Notes: generated by a model not told the origin, from the sequence alone. A stretch of 64,000 nucleotides of DNA from Blastococcus mobilis (GCF_900188025.1 NZ_FZNO01000004.1:124001-188000), one strand, 5' to 3'. Numbered from the stretch's first letter, positions 47,440-55,878 are shown. Numbers and translations: made by a program.

Positions 47440-47574
47440 TCAGCGGCTGTTGGCGAGGGTCAGGAGCTCGTCGCGCATCGCCGGGCTGCTCGTACGGGCG
47501 AGGGCCTGGTTGAGCGCTCGCCGGGTACGCGCGGCCTGCCGACGCTGCTGCCAACGGGTCGTCACGCTGCTCAT
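47440..47574 (-). CDS. Small basic protein, 44 residues
   Basis: Starts MSSVTTRWQQRRQAARTRRA and ends MRDELLTLANSR. AGAGG lies eight bases upstream of the ATG at 47574, and the upstream 100 bases are AT-richer than elsewhere, as for a promoter. Short basic helical proteins ending in a DELLTLA-type motif occur throughout actinobacteria without known function. Its short length keeps it out of many gene lists. Confidence 0.55.
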   Translation of the reverse strand: MSSVTTRWQQRRQAARTRRALNQALARTSSPAMRDELLTLANSR

Positions 47575-47680
47575 CTGTGGTGCCTCTCATCGGGATCGAT
47601 CGCCTACACCCTTAGCAATGCAGGCATACGCCACTCTATTCCGACGAATCCTAGGTAGATCTGTAATATGACCGACGTTG

Positions 47681-47700
47681 TCTCACTCTTCGGGGTGAGA
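47681..47700 (-). terminator. Weak hairpin after ptsI
   Basis: TCTCAC and GTGAGA pair around an 8-base loop five bases after the ptsI stop. Short stem, no T-run. Confidence 0.35.
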
Positions 47701-47704
47701 ATGG

Positions 47705-49402
47705 TCACCTCGCCAGGAGGGCCCGCGCCGCCGCCCGGGCCGCCTGCGGTTCGTCCGCGGCCACAGCGGCCTCGGCGGCCCGCTCGCAGGTGTCCAGGTC
47801 GACCGTGGAGAGACGGCCACCGACCCGGGCGACGGCCGGAGTGGCGCACGACAGCGAGGTGATCCCGAGGCCGACGAGCACGCAGCCCAGCAGGGGGTCG
47901 GCGGCGGCCTCGCCGCAGACTCCCACCGGCTTGCCGGCCCGCCGGCCGGCCGCGGCGGTCAGTGCCACGAGCTCGAGCAGGGCCGGCTGCCACGGGTCGG
48001 TGAGGTCGGCCAGGTCCGCGGAGAGCCGGTCGGCGGCGAGGGCGTACTGGGAGAGGTCGTTGGTGCCGATCGACAGGAAGTCCACGTGCGCGAGGAGTCG
48101 CTCGGCGTGCAGCGCGGCCGACGGCACCTCGACCATCACGCCGGGCACGAGCCCGCGCGAGCGGACGGCGGCCGCGAAGCCGGCCGCCTCGGGGACGGTG
48201 GCCACCATCGGCGCCATGACCCAGGGGGTGGAGCCGGTGCGCGACGCGGCCTCGGCGACGGCATCGAGCTGGCGCTCGAGGAGCCCGGGGTCCCGGCGGG
48301 CGACCCGCAGGCCGCGGACGCCCAGCGCCGGATTGGCCTCGTCGGGAGCGGTGGCGAAGGCCAGCGGCTTGTCCGAGCCGGCGTCCAGTGTCCGGATGAC
48401 GACCTTCCGTCCGGGGAAGGCCGCCAGCACCTCGGCATAGCCGACCGCCTGCTCCTCGACGGACGGCTCCTGCGCACGTCCCAGGAACGCCAGCTCGGTG
48501 CGGAAGAGACCGACCCCTTCGGCATGGGCATCGGCCGCAGCGCGGGCTCCCGCACCGTCCTGGACGTTGGCCAGGATCTGGACGACCTGCCCGTCGCGGG
48601 TACGCCCGGGACCGGCGTAGCCGGCGAGCGCCTCGGCGGCCAGCCGGGCATCCTCCACCCGCGAGCGCGCCTCCTCGGGTTCGGGATCCACGGTGACCGT
48701 CCCCTGCTCCCCGTCGATCAGCACCGTCGCCCCTGCGGGCACGTCGTCGAGCCCGCCCACGCCGACGACACAGGGCAGCCCGAGCTGGCGGGCGATGATC
48801 GCCGTGTGGCTGGTCGTGCCGCCCAGGCGGGTGGCCAGCCCGAGGATGCGGGCGGGGTCGAGGCCGGCGGTGTCCGCAGGCGCCAGGTCGTCGGCGAGCA
48901 GCACGGACGGCACGTCCGGCGCCGGGACGCCGGGCTCGCCCTGGCCGGTCAGCTCGGCGACGATGCGGTCGCGCACGTCGCGGACGTCCGGAACGCGCTC
49001 GGCCATCAGGCCGCCGAGCGAGGCGAACATGTCCATGAACTGCTGAGCCGCCTCCACGGCAGCCACCGGTGCCGGCGACCCCTGGTCGATGCGCTGCTCG
49101 GCGGACGTGCGCAGGGCCCGGTCCACCGCGATACCCGCCGTGGTGCTGAGCACCTCCGCGCTGACTCCCGTGGCGGCCGCCGCGCGCGCCGTCAGCCGCG
49201 CCGCGACCAGCTCGGCCGCGGCCCGGTAGCGCTCCTTCTCCGCCTCACGCTCGCCCTCGGGCACGGCGGCACCGGGCTGGGCCGGCAGCTGCACGGCCCC
49301 GGCCGGACGCACGACAGGGCCGACGGCGGCGCCGGGGACCACGGGCGTCCCGGTGAGGACGGCGGGACCGGTGGTCGCGGGCGAGGACAGGGTGCTCGAC
49401 AT
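47705..49402 (-). CDS. ptsI: Phosphoenolpyruvate-protein phosphotransferase (PTS enzyme I)
   Basis: 565 residues from ATG 49402. The phospho-acceptor H199 lies in GGTTSHTAIIARQLG. The PEP-binding barrel has EGVGLFRTELAFLGR, LDAGSDKPL, GTNDLSQYALAADR and the acid-base cysteine in GVCGEAAADP. It takes phosphate from PEP and passes it to HPr (53702). The gene is divergent from the fructose regulator and PTS genes and shares their 160-base control region, so one regulator may coordinate both. Confidence 0.94.
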   Translation of the reverse strand: MSSTLSSPATTGPAVLTGTPVVPGAAVGPVVRPAGAVQLPAQPGAAVPEGEREAEKERYRAAAELVAARLTARAAAATGVSAEVLSTTAGIAVDRALRTSAEQRIDQGSPAPVAAVEAAQQFMDMFASLGGLMAERVPDVRDVRDRIVAELTGQGEPGVPAPDVPSVLLADDLAPADTAGLDPARILGLATRLGGTTSHTAIIARQLGLPCVVGVGGLDDVPAGATVLIDGEQGTVTVDPEPEEARSRVEDARLAAEALAGYAGPGRTRDGQVVQILANVQDGAGARAAADAHAEGVGLFRTELAFLGRAQEPSVEEQAVGYAEVLAAFPGRKVVIRTLDAGSDKPLAFATAPDEANPALGVRGLRVARRDPGLLERQLDAVAEAASRTGSTPWVMAPMVATVPEAAGFAAAVRSRGLVPGVMVEVPSAALHAERLLAHVDFLSIGTNDLSQYALAADRLSADLADLTDPWQPALLELVALTAAAGRRAGKPVGVCGEAAADPLLGCVLVGLGITSLSCATPAVARVGGRLSTVDLDTCERAAEAAVAADEPQAARAAARALLAR

Positions 49403-49473
49403 GGGTACCTCGCTGCAGGAGGAGGGCGGACGATGGGAGCGGGTCGGCGTAGTGACCAGCCTCACGAATAGGT

Positions 49474-49503
49474 GTTGACTTGTCAACGGATCGGACGTAA
49501 AAC
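49474..49503 (+). promoter_or_regulatory. Promoter and palindrome between ptsI and fruR
   Basis: TTGACT (49475-49480) and TAAAAC (49498-49503) are 17 bases apart, a good sigma-70-type promoter reading toward fruR. The -35 lies within the palindrome GTTGAC-TT-GTCAAC (49474-49487), which would let a bound protein block it. The DNA after it, up to about 49530, has repeated CAAC or CAACA motifs and is the most AT-rich patch of this region. Confidence 0.6.
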
Positions 49504-49562
49504 AACAGAGACACAAACCTAAAGCAACACAGTCGGACACAGCCCAGCCACCGGAGGTCCGC

Positions 49563-50333
49563 GTGCTCTACCCCGAGGAGCGCCAGCAGGCGATGGCCGC
49601 GATGGTGGCCGACCGCGGCCGGATCGCCGTCGCGGCCCTGTCCGAGGAGTTCGGGGTCACGACCGAGACGGTGCGCCGCGACCTGGCCGTGCTGGAACGG
49701 GCCGGGATGCTGCGCCGGGTGCACGGCGGCGCGGTTCCGGCCGGCGCGCTGACCCTGGTCGAGCCGGGTCTCAGCGAACGCCACCGCTCGCGCAGCGAGC
49801 AGAAGCGGGCGATCGCCGCGGCGGCCCTCCAGCTCCTCCCCGGGGCGGACGGGAGCATCGCCCTGGACGGCGGGACCACGACGGCCGCCCTCGCGGAGAT
49901 CCTGCCGGCCGACCGTCGGCTGCTCGCCGTCACCTCCTCGGTCCCGATCGCTTCCCGCCTGTCCCTGACCCCCGCCATCACCCTGCACGTGCTCGGCGGG
50001 CGGGTTCGGGGAGTGACGCAGTGCGCGGTCGGCGAGACCACGGTGCGCTCACTGGCCGAGCTCCGGTTCGACGTCGCCTTCCTGGGCGCCAACGGCATCG
50101 CTCCCGGGCACGGTTTCACCACGCCGGACGACGCCGAGGCCGCGGTCAAGCGGGCCATGGTGCGGGCCGGTCAGCGCACGGTCGTGCTCGCCGACAGCAG
50201 CAAGCTGGGGCGGGAGCACCTGGTCCGCTACGCGGCGATCGAGGAGGTGGACGTGCTGGTCACCGATGACGGCGCCGATCCGGAGATGGTCGCGGAGCTG
50301 GAGAAGGCCGGCGTCGAGGTCGTGCTCGCGTGA
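49563..50333 (+). CDS. fruR: DeoR family regulator of fructose PTS
   Basis: 256 residues from GTG 49563 with GGAGG ahead of it. The helix-turn-helix is RGRIAVAALSEEFGVTTETV with RRDLAVLERAGMLRRVHGGA. The effector domain has DGGTTTAALAEIL, FDVAFLGANGI and VVLADSSKLG, as in FruR/GlpR proteins that sense sugar phosphates. It leads the operon fruR-fruK-fruA-ptsH and probably responds to fructose-1-phosphate. The next gene starts beyond a tandem repeat that begins at its stop codon. Confidence 0.9.
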   Translation: MLYPEERQQAMAAMVADRGRIAVAALSEEFGVTTETVRRDLAVLERAGMLRRVHGGAVPAGALTLVEPGLSERHRSRSEQKRAIAAAALQLLPGADGSIALDGGTTTAALAEILPADRRLLAVTSSVPIASRLSLTPAITLHVLGGRVRGVTQCAVGETTVRSLAELRFDVAFLGANGIAPGHGFTTPDDAEAAVKRAMVRAGQRTVVLADSSKLGREHLVRYAAIEEVDVLVTDDGADPEMVAELEKAGVEVVLA

Positions 50334-50479
50334 GCATCGCAGCGAGCGCCAGCGAGCGAGGAGCGGAACGAGACCGGAGTCGAGGCATGAGCACCGCGAG
50401 GACGACGGGCGAGCGAGCATCGCAGCGAGCGCCAGCGAGCGAGGAGCGGAACGAGCCCGGAGTCGAGGCATGAGCACCG
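50332..50479 (+). repeat. Tandem 65-bp repeat between fruR and fruK
   Basis: Copies 50332-50396 and 50415-50479 are identical except for one base (CGAGACCGG against CGAGCCCGG) with a period of 83. Each copy begins GAGCATCGCAGCGAGCGCC and ends with GGCATGAGCACCG. The ATG of the second copy is the fruK start; that of the first opens a 28-codon frame ending in ATGA overlap with fruK. Confidence 0.95.
50387..50473 (+). CDS. 28-codon frame created by the repeat, coupled to fruK
   Basis: Starts at the ATG of the first repeat copy (MSTARTTGERASQRAPASEE) and stops at TGA overlapping the fruK ATG. The sequence is simply the repeat translated and is unlikely to have a function as a protein. Its value may be to bring ribosomes to fruK by coupling. 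Whether it is translated is unknown; the first copy has the same upstream bases as the real fruK start. Confidence 0.25.
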   Translation: MSTARTTGERASQRAPASEERNEPGVEA

Positions 50480-51510
50480 GCCGCGTCGTCACTCTCACGG
50501 CCAACCCCAGCCTGGACCGGACCCTCTCCCTCCCGGGCCCGCTCCGGGAGGGCGGGGTCGTGCGCCTCCTGGACGCCGTGACCGAACCCGGCGGCAAGGG
50601 CGTGAACGTCGCCCGGGCCGTCGCCGCTGCCGGCGGCGAGGCCGTCCCGGTGCTGCCCGCTGCCGAGCACGACCCGATCGTCGCGGCGCTGGCCGAGCGC
50701 GGCCTGCCGCCGGTGACGGTCCCCGTGGACGCCCCGGTGCGCACCAACTACACGCTCACCGCCCCCGACGGGACGACCACCAAGCTGAACGAGCCGGGCA
50801 TCCCGCTGACCGCGCAGACGCGCGCGGCGCTCGCCCGGGCCGTGCGGCTGCACGCCTCCGGCTCCCGCTGGGTGGTGCTCTCGGGCTCGCTGCCGCCCGG
50901 CACGCCGGCCGACTGGTACGCCGAGTTGGTCGCCCTCCTGCGGGACACCGGCGTCCGGATCGCCGTCGACACCTCCGACGACCCGTTGCGGGCGCTGCTC
51001 GCAGGTGGTCGCTCCGGTGCCCCGGACCTCCTCAAGCCCAACTCCGAGGAGCTGGCGTCGCTGGCCGGCGTCCCCGAGGCCGAGCTGCTGGGCGACCCTG
51101 CGGTCGCCCTCGCGGCCGTCCGGGTGCTGCACGAGCAGGGGGTGTCCGAGGTGCTCCTCACGCTGGGCGGCGACGGCGCGGTCCTCTCCACCGCCGACGG
51201 CGGCCTCTGGTCCGCGCGTCCCCCGGAGATCACCGTCCGGAGCACCGTCGGCGCCGGCGACTGCAGCCTCGCCGGCTACCTGCTCGCCGACCTCGCCGGC
51301 GCGCCGCCGGCGGAGCGACTGCGCACCGCCGTCGCCTACGGATCGGCGAGCGCGTCGCTCCCCGGCTCCGCCGTTCCCACCCCGGCCCAGGTGGACGGCT
51401 CCGCAGTACGGGTCCTCGCCGGGATGCCCGGCAGCGAAGCAACGAGCACCAGCGCCGTCCCACCCGCCGGCCCGAACACCGACCCGGCCGCCGGCCGGGT
51501 CGCCCGCTGA
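50470..51510 (+). CDS. fruK: 1-phosphofructokinase
   Basis: 346 residues from ATG 50470 inside the second repeat copy. PfkB family: TANPSLDRTLSLPG, GGKGVNVARAVAAAG, DLLKPNSEELASLAG, and the catalytic STVGAGDCSLAGYL. The opening T-x-NPS-D is characteristic of 1-phosphofructokinase and tagatose-6-phosphate kinase; the neighbouring FruA decides for fructose. It makes fructose-1,6-bisphosphate from the fructose-1-phosphate imported by FruA. About 30 residues at the C-terminus are Ala/Pro-rich and beyond the fold. Confidence 0.92.
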   Translation: MSTGRVVTLTANPSLDRTLSLPGPLREGGVVRLLDAVTEPGGKGVNVARAVAAAGGEAVPVLPAAEHDPIVAALAERGLPPVTVPVDAPVRTNYTLTAPDGTTTKLNEPGIPLTAQTRAALARAVRLHASGSRWVVLSGSLPPGTPADWYAELVALLRDTGVRIAVDTSDDPLRALLAGGRSGAPDLLKPNSEELASLAGVPEAELLGDPAVALAAVRVLHEQGVSEVLLTLGGDGAVLSTADGGLWSARPPEITVRSTVGAGDCSLAGYLLADLAGAPPAERLRTAVAYGSASASLPGSAVPTPAQVDGSAVRVLAGMPGSEATSTSAVPPAGPNTDPAAGRVAR

Positions 51511-51527
51511 CCCCCGGGAGAGGTCCC

Positions 51528-53654
51528 ATGCCCGCACTGATCACCACCGATCTGGTCGCGCTCGACGCCGACCTCGGTGCCGACAAGGGCACGGTCGTGC
51601 GCCGGCTGGCCGACATGGTCGCCGCCGACGGCCGGGCCACCGACGCCGACGCCCTGCACGCCGATGTCCTCGCCCGCGAGGCACAGGCGGCGACGGGCCT
51701 GCCCGGCGGCATCGCCATCCCGCACTGCCGCTCCGAGGCGGTGACCGAGGCCTCGCTCGCCTTCGCCCGCCTCTCGCCGAAGGTGGACTTCGGCGCACCG
51801 GACGGCCCGGCCGACCTCGCGTTCCTGATCGCCGCGCCGGCCCACGGGGACGCCGACCACCTCACCCTGCTCACCGCGCTGGCCCGCGCGCTCGTCCGGC
51901 CGGAGTTCGTGGCCTCGCTGCGCTCGGCGACCTCCGAGGAGGAGGTCGTCCGGCTGGTGGACGAGGTCGTCTCGCCCGCGCCGGTGGCCGCCGCGGCCGC
52001 TCCGGCAGGTGCCCCCGCCACGGGTGCCACTGCTGCCGGTGCCAGCGCAGCCGGCGCTGACGGAGCCGCTGCGGGACGGAAGAGCATCGTCGTCGTCAGC
52101 GCCTGCCCGACCGGCATCGCGCACACGTACATGGCAGCGGACAAGCTGGCCGCCGCCGGCAAGGCGGCGGGTGTCGACGTCCACGTGGAGACGCAGGGCT
52201 CCTCGGGTGCGACGCCGCTCGAGCCGGGCCTCATCCGGTCGGCCGACGCGGTGATCTTCGCCGTCGACGTGGGGGTGCGGGACCAGGGCCGGTTCGCCGG
52301 CAAGCCGGTCGTCCAGAGCGGGACGAAGCGCGCCATCAACGAGCCCGACGTGATGATCCGCGAGGCCCTCGCCGCCGCCGACGACCCGAACGCCCGCCGC
52401 GTGACCGGCGGCGCCGAGGCCGAGACCACCGCCTCCTCCGCAGGCCGGCCCGGCACCGCCACGGAGATCCGCCGCTGGCTGCTCACCGGCGTCAGCTACA
52501 TGATCCCGTTCGTCGCGGCGGGCGGTCTGCTCATCGCGCTGGGCTTCCTCTTCGGCGGTTACCAGATCGTCAACGACAACCCCGACGTCGAGGGACAGAG
52601 CTACGCACTGAGCTGGGTGCTGAACAACTCGTTCCTCGACCTCCCCAGCGCCCCGGGCGTCGAGGGCCTCAACGACGGCTTCCTCGGCTACCTCGGAGCG
52701 GTGTGCACCGTCCTCGGGCAGGCGGCCTTCAGCTTCCTGGTGCCTGCGCTCGCGGGGTACATCGCCTTCGCCATCGCCGACCGCCCGGGCATCGTCCCCG
52801 GCTTCGTCGTCGGCGCGGTGTCCGTCACCGTCGGCGCCGGCTTCATCGGCGGTCTCGTCGGCGGCATCATCGCCGGCTTCGCCGCGCTGTGGATCAGCCG
52901 CTGGAAGCTCCCCGTCGGCGTCCGCGGGCTTCAGCCGGTCGTGATCATCCCGCTGCTGGCCACGCTCATCGCCAGCGGCATCATGGCCGTCCTGCTCGGC
53001 CGTCCGCTCGCCGCCGCCCTGGAGGGGCTGGGCAACTGGCTCAACGGCCTCACCGGCACGTCGGCGATCCTGCTCGGGATCATCCTCGGCCTGATGATGT
53101 GCTTCGACCTGGGCGGCCCGGTCAACAAGGCGGCCTACGTCTTCGCCACCACCGGCCTGACCGCCGCGGCCACCGGCGCGCCGCTCGTCATCATGGCGAC
53201 CGTCATGGCCGCGGGCATGGTGCCGCCGCTGGCGATGGCGCTGAGCACGGCCGTCCGCCCCAAGCTCTACACACCCGCCGAGCGGGACAACGGCAAGGCC
53301 GCCTGGCTGCTGGGTCTGTCCTTCATCTCCGAGGGCGCCATCCCGTTCGCCGCGGCCGACCCGCTCCGGGTCATCCCGTCGATGATGCTCGGCGGCGCCA
53401 CCACCGGCGCGATCGTGGCGGCCAGCGGCGTGGAGCTGCGGGCCCCGCACGGCGGCATCTTCGTGTTCTTCGCGATGCAGGGAGTGCTGATGTTCGTGCT
53501 CGCGCTGGTCGCGGGGGCGGTCGTCGGTGCCGTCGCGGTGACCGTCGCGAAGAGCATCGGCCGCACCGACGCCGACGACGCCCCGGAGGACGCCGTCGAC
53601 CTGGAGCACGCGCACGCCCCGGCCCACGCCCCGGCGCGCGCGGCGACCGCCTGA
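51528..53654 (+). CDS. fruA: PTS fructose transporter, EIIABC fusion
   Basis: 708 residues in order IIA (1-150), Ala-rich linker, IIB (about 185-285), IIC with about nine spans (about 310-690). IIA phospho-His is H66 (GGIAIPHCRSE); IIB phospho-Cys is C193 (VVVSACPTGIAHTYMAADKL). IIC carries GGPVNKAAYVF and PLRVIPSMMLGG. It takes phosphate from HPr and imports fructose as fructose-1-phosphate. Starts 18 bases after fruK with a GGGAGAGG site. The tail contains repeated His-Ala-Pro. Confidence 0.94.
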   Translation: MPALITTDLVALDADLGADKGTVVRRLADMVAADGRATDADALHADVLAREAQAATGLPGGIAIPHCRSEAVTEASLAFARLSPKVDFGAPDGPADLAFLIAAPAHGDADHLTLLTALARALVRPEFVASLRSATSEEEVVRLVDEVVSPAPVAAAAAPAGAPATGATAAGASAAGADGAAAGRKSIVVVSACPTGIAHTYMAADKLAAAGKAAGVDVHVETQGSSGATPLEPGLIRSADAVIFAVDVGVRDQGRFAGKPVVQSGTKRAINEPDVMIREALAAADDPNARRVTGGAEAETTASSAGRPGTATEIRRWLLTGVSYMIPFVAAGGLLIALGFLFGGYQIVNDNPDVEGQSYALSWVLNNSFLDLPSAPGVEGLNDGFLGYLGAVCTVLGQAAFSFLVPALAGYIAFAIADRPGIVPGFVVGAVSVTVGAGFIGGLVGGIIAGFAALWISRWKLPVGVRGLQPVVIIPLLATLIASGIMAVLLGRPLAAALEGLGNWLNGLTGTSAILLGIILGLMMCFDLGGPVNKAAYVFATTGLTAAATGAPLVIMATVMAAGMVPPLAMALSTAVRPKLYTPAERDNGKAAWLLGLSFISEGAIPFAAADPLRVIPSMMLGGATTGAIVAASGVELRAPHGGIFVFFAMQGVLMFVLALVAGAVVGAVAVTVAKSIGRTDADDAPEDAVDLEHAHAPAHAPARAATA

Positions 53655-53701
53655 GCGGCAAGCTCACCACCACCCGTCCCCAGCAGCGAGGAAGACGCCA
53701 G

Positions 53702-53962
53702 ATGCCCAGTCAGACCGTCACCGTCGGCTCCCGGGTCGGGCTGCACGCCCGGCCGGCAGCGCTCATCGCCGAGGCCGTCGGAAAGGCCGGCGTGCCGGTC
53801 ACCCTCGCCACGCCGGGGGGCGCACCGGTGGACGCCGGCTCGCCACTGATGATCATGACGCTCGGCGCCAAGCAGGGCGCCGAGGTCGTGGTCAGCAGCG
53901 ACGACCAGGCCGTGCTCGACCAGATTGCCGGACTCGTCGCCCAGGACCTCGACGCCGAGTAG
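53702..53962 (+). CDS. ptsH: HPr phosphocarrier protein
   Basis: 86 residues. H15 in VGLHARPAA is the phosphorylation site. S47 in DAGSPLMIMTLG stands where the HPr regulatory serine is found, but the usual K-S-I/L-M is altered to GSPLM. It carries phosphate from enzyme I to FruA. Last gene of the fructose operon and followed by a strong terminator. CAGCGAGGAAG upstream serves as ribosome binding site. Confidence 0.94.
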   Translation: MPSQTVTVGSRVGLHARPAALIAEAVGKAGVPVTLATPGGAPVDAGSPLMIMTLGAKQGAEVVVSSDDQAVLDQIAGLVAQDLDAE

Positions 53963-53972
53963 CCGCACACGC

Positions 53973-54011
53973 GACGGCGCCCGCCCCCCCGTCACGGGGG
54001 CGGGCGCCGTC
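53973..54011. terminator. Strong hairpin terminator after ptsH
   Basis: GACGGCGCCCGCCCCC and its complement form a 16-bp stem with a short loop, 10 bases past the ptsH stop. It also faces the end of the leftward SRPBCC gene (54045), so it may serve both. Confidence 0.8.
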
Positions 54012-54044
54012 GTCGTCTCCGGGAGTCGGCCGACTCCCGCGACC

Positions 54045-54512
54045 TCACTGCTGGTCGGGCCTCGGGACGTCCCCGCGCCAGGCGCCGGTCTCGGTGCCGC
54101 GGCTCTCGATGAACTCCTTGAACTTCTTGGCGTCGGCCTTCACCCGGCGGTCGTCGAAGCCCAGGGCGGCGCCGGCCTTCTCGACCAGGCCCTCGGGCTC
54201 CCAGTCGATCTGGATCATCACCCGGGTCCTGGCGTCGTCCAGGCGGTGGAACGTGACCACCCCGGCGTGCTTGGCCTCACCGCTGGTGCTGGTCCAGGCG
54301 ATGCGCTCCTCGGGGTGCTGCTCGGTGATCTCCGCGTCGAACTCGCGCTTCACACCATCGATGTTGGTCACCCAGTGGGTGCGGGTGGCGTCGAGCTGCG
54401 TGATGCGCTCCACGCCGCCCATGAACTGCGGGAACGACTCGAACTGCGTCCACTGGTCGTAGGCGACGCGGATCGGGACGTCGACGTCGACGGCTTCCTG
54501 CACGCTGGCCAT
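54045..54512 (-). CDS. SRPBCC family protein (cyclase/dehydrase-like)
   Basis: 155 residues from ATG 54512. The START-like fold pattern is VQEAVDVDVPIRVAYDQWTQ, FESFPQFMGGVERI, and VTFHRLDDARTRVMIQIDWE. The first 140 residues match polyketide cyclase/dehydrase domain proteins common in actinobacteria, which bind hydrophobic ligands or help stress responses; function here is unknown. It lies 79 bases downstream of the AGE epimerase gene and may share its transcript. Confidence 0.78.
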   Translation of the reverse strand: MASVQEAVDVDVPIRVAYDQWTQFESFPQFMGGVERITQLDATRTHWVTNIDGVKREFDAEITEQHPEERIAWTSTSGEAKHAGVVTFHRLDDARTRVMIQIDWEPEGLVEKAGAALGFDDRRVKADAKKFKEFIESRGTETGAWRGDVPRPDQQ

Positions 54513-54591
54513 GGTGAACCTCCTCGTTCTCTCGGTGGCGTCTGGCCCCGCCCCTACCCCGGTGGCGGTCGTCGGACACCTGTACGAGCAC

Positions 54592-55779
54592 TCAGCGCAG
54601 CGCGGCGGCGACGCTGCCGCGCACCGGGCGGCCGTCGAGCAGCAGCATCTGCGCCAGGTGGTAGGCGTCCGGCTGCCCTGACCAGGTGCCCGTGCCCACG
54701 TCACCGGTGGGGGTCAGCTCGTGGTGCCAGCTGCCGGTGGCGGGATCGGCGAACCGCTGCTCACCGTGCTCGCGCCACCGGCGGGCCAGCTCGCCGTAGT
54801 GCGGTTCGCCGGTGACCTCGCCGAGCACGCACGCGGCCGCGATCGCCTCGCACAGCACCCAGTGCATGCGAGCCTGCACGACCGGGCGGTCGTCCCAGTC
54901 CAGCGTGTACGGGAAGCCGTCGTGCCCGTCCGCTGCCCAGCCGCGCTCCGCCGCCGCCCCGAACAGCGCGACGGCGTCGTCGAGCAACCAGTCCCGGCCG
55001 ACGTGGCCACTTCGGCCCTGGAGGGCCGCGCGGAGGTGCAGCGCGAGCCGCGCCCACTCGAACTGGTGGCCGACGGTCACGCCGTAGGGGCGGAACGGGT
55101 CGGCGGGGCGATCACGGTTGTACTCGGGCAGCGGTGTCCAGTCCGCGGTGAAGTGCTCGGGCAGCCGCCAGTCGCGCTCGCGCGCCCAGCCGTGCACGAC
55201 CCGCTCGGTGGTGCGCAGCGCCTGGGCGCGCAGCCGGTCCGACGTCGCCGGATCGGTCCCGGCCACCGCGTCGGCCGCCGCCAGGGACGCCTCGACGCCG
55301 TGCATGTTCGCGTTGACCCCCCGGTAGGCCTCCAGCGTCGTCCAGCCCCGGTCCCACTCCTCGACCGCGAGCCCGGCGTCGTCGTCCCAGAAGCGGGTCT
55401 GCCAGACGGCCAGCGCCTCGTCGAGCAGCGCCCGCCCGCCGGGTACGCCGGCCGACGTCGACGTGGCACCGGCGAGGACGACGAACGCGTGCACGTACGC
55501 CGCCTTGCGGTCGTCGGCGGTGCTCGACCGCCACCCGCCGTGCTCGCGGTCGTGCAGCGGCCCGTCGGTGAGCGCGGCGACGCCGTGCCGGGCCAGCTCG
55601 TCCGCCCCCGGCCGGCCCGGGAGCGAGGCCAGCCCGAAGACGTGCGTCATCCGCGCCACGATCCACGTCTCGACCGGCCGGCCCCGCACCACTCGCCCGT
55701 CGGCGCCCAGATAGCCGAAGCCACCCTCGGGCAGCCGTGACCGGGCGGCGAAGTCCAGCAGCCGGTCGAGGTCCGTCAT
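54592..55779 (-). CDS. AGE family epimerase/isomerase
   Basis: 395 residues forming the (alpha/alpha)6 barrel of N-acylglucosamine 2-epimerase relatives: GGFGYLGADGRVV, YVHAFVVLAGA, EEWDRGWTTLEAYRGVNANMH, PYGVTVGHQFEWARLALHLR and RMHWVLCEAIAAACV. The histidines in NANMH, GHQFEW and MHWVL are at the positions used by aldose-ketose isomerases such as YihS and mannose isomerase. The likely reaction is between mannose and fructose or related sugars, which would link to the fructose PTS nearby; inferred. Confidence 0.85.
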   Translation of the reverse strand: MTDLDRLLDFAARSRLPEGGFGYLGADGRVVRGRPVETWIVARMTHVFGLASLPGRPGADELARHGVAALTDGPLHDREHGGWRSSTADDRKAAYVHAFVVLAGATSTSAGVPGGRALLDEALAVWQTRFWDDDAGLAVEEWDRGWTTLEAYRGVNANMHGVEASLAAADAVAGTDPATSDRLRAQALRTTERVVHGWARERDWRLPEHFTADWTPLPEYNRDRPADPFRPYGVTVGHQFEWARLALHLRAALQGRSGHVGRDWLLDDAVALFGAAAERGWAADGHDGFPYTLDWDDRPVVQARMHWVLCEAIAAACVLGEVTGEPHYGELARRWREHGEQRFADPATGSWHHELTPTGDVGTGTWSGQPDAYHLAQMLLLDGRPVRGSVAAALR

Positions 55780-55823
55780 GTGCGCCTCCTCGCTGGCCTC
55801 GCGCAGGGTCCCACCGCCCGCCC

Positions 55824-55878
55824 CGTCCCGAGGCTCACCCCGAGCATGCGAGGGGTGAGGAGGACGGGGTCCTCACAT
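55824..55878 (-). ncRNA. 3'-end structured element, copy D
   Basis: On the minus strand it lies 22 bases past the stop of the E2 gene. The core hairpin (55836-55861) has an 8-bp stem CTCACCCC/GGGGTGAG and loop TCGCATGCTC, one base different from copies A-C. A GGACCCC stretch precedes it and itself folds (GAGGAC/GTCCTC). Most divergent of the four. Confidence 0.45.

Noticed and set aside
55112-55740. Plus- and minus-strand frames inside the AGE epimerase gene
   Set aside because: Shadow frames of a gene with good family motifs.
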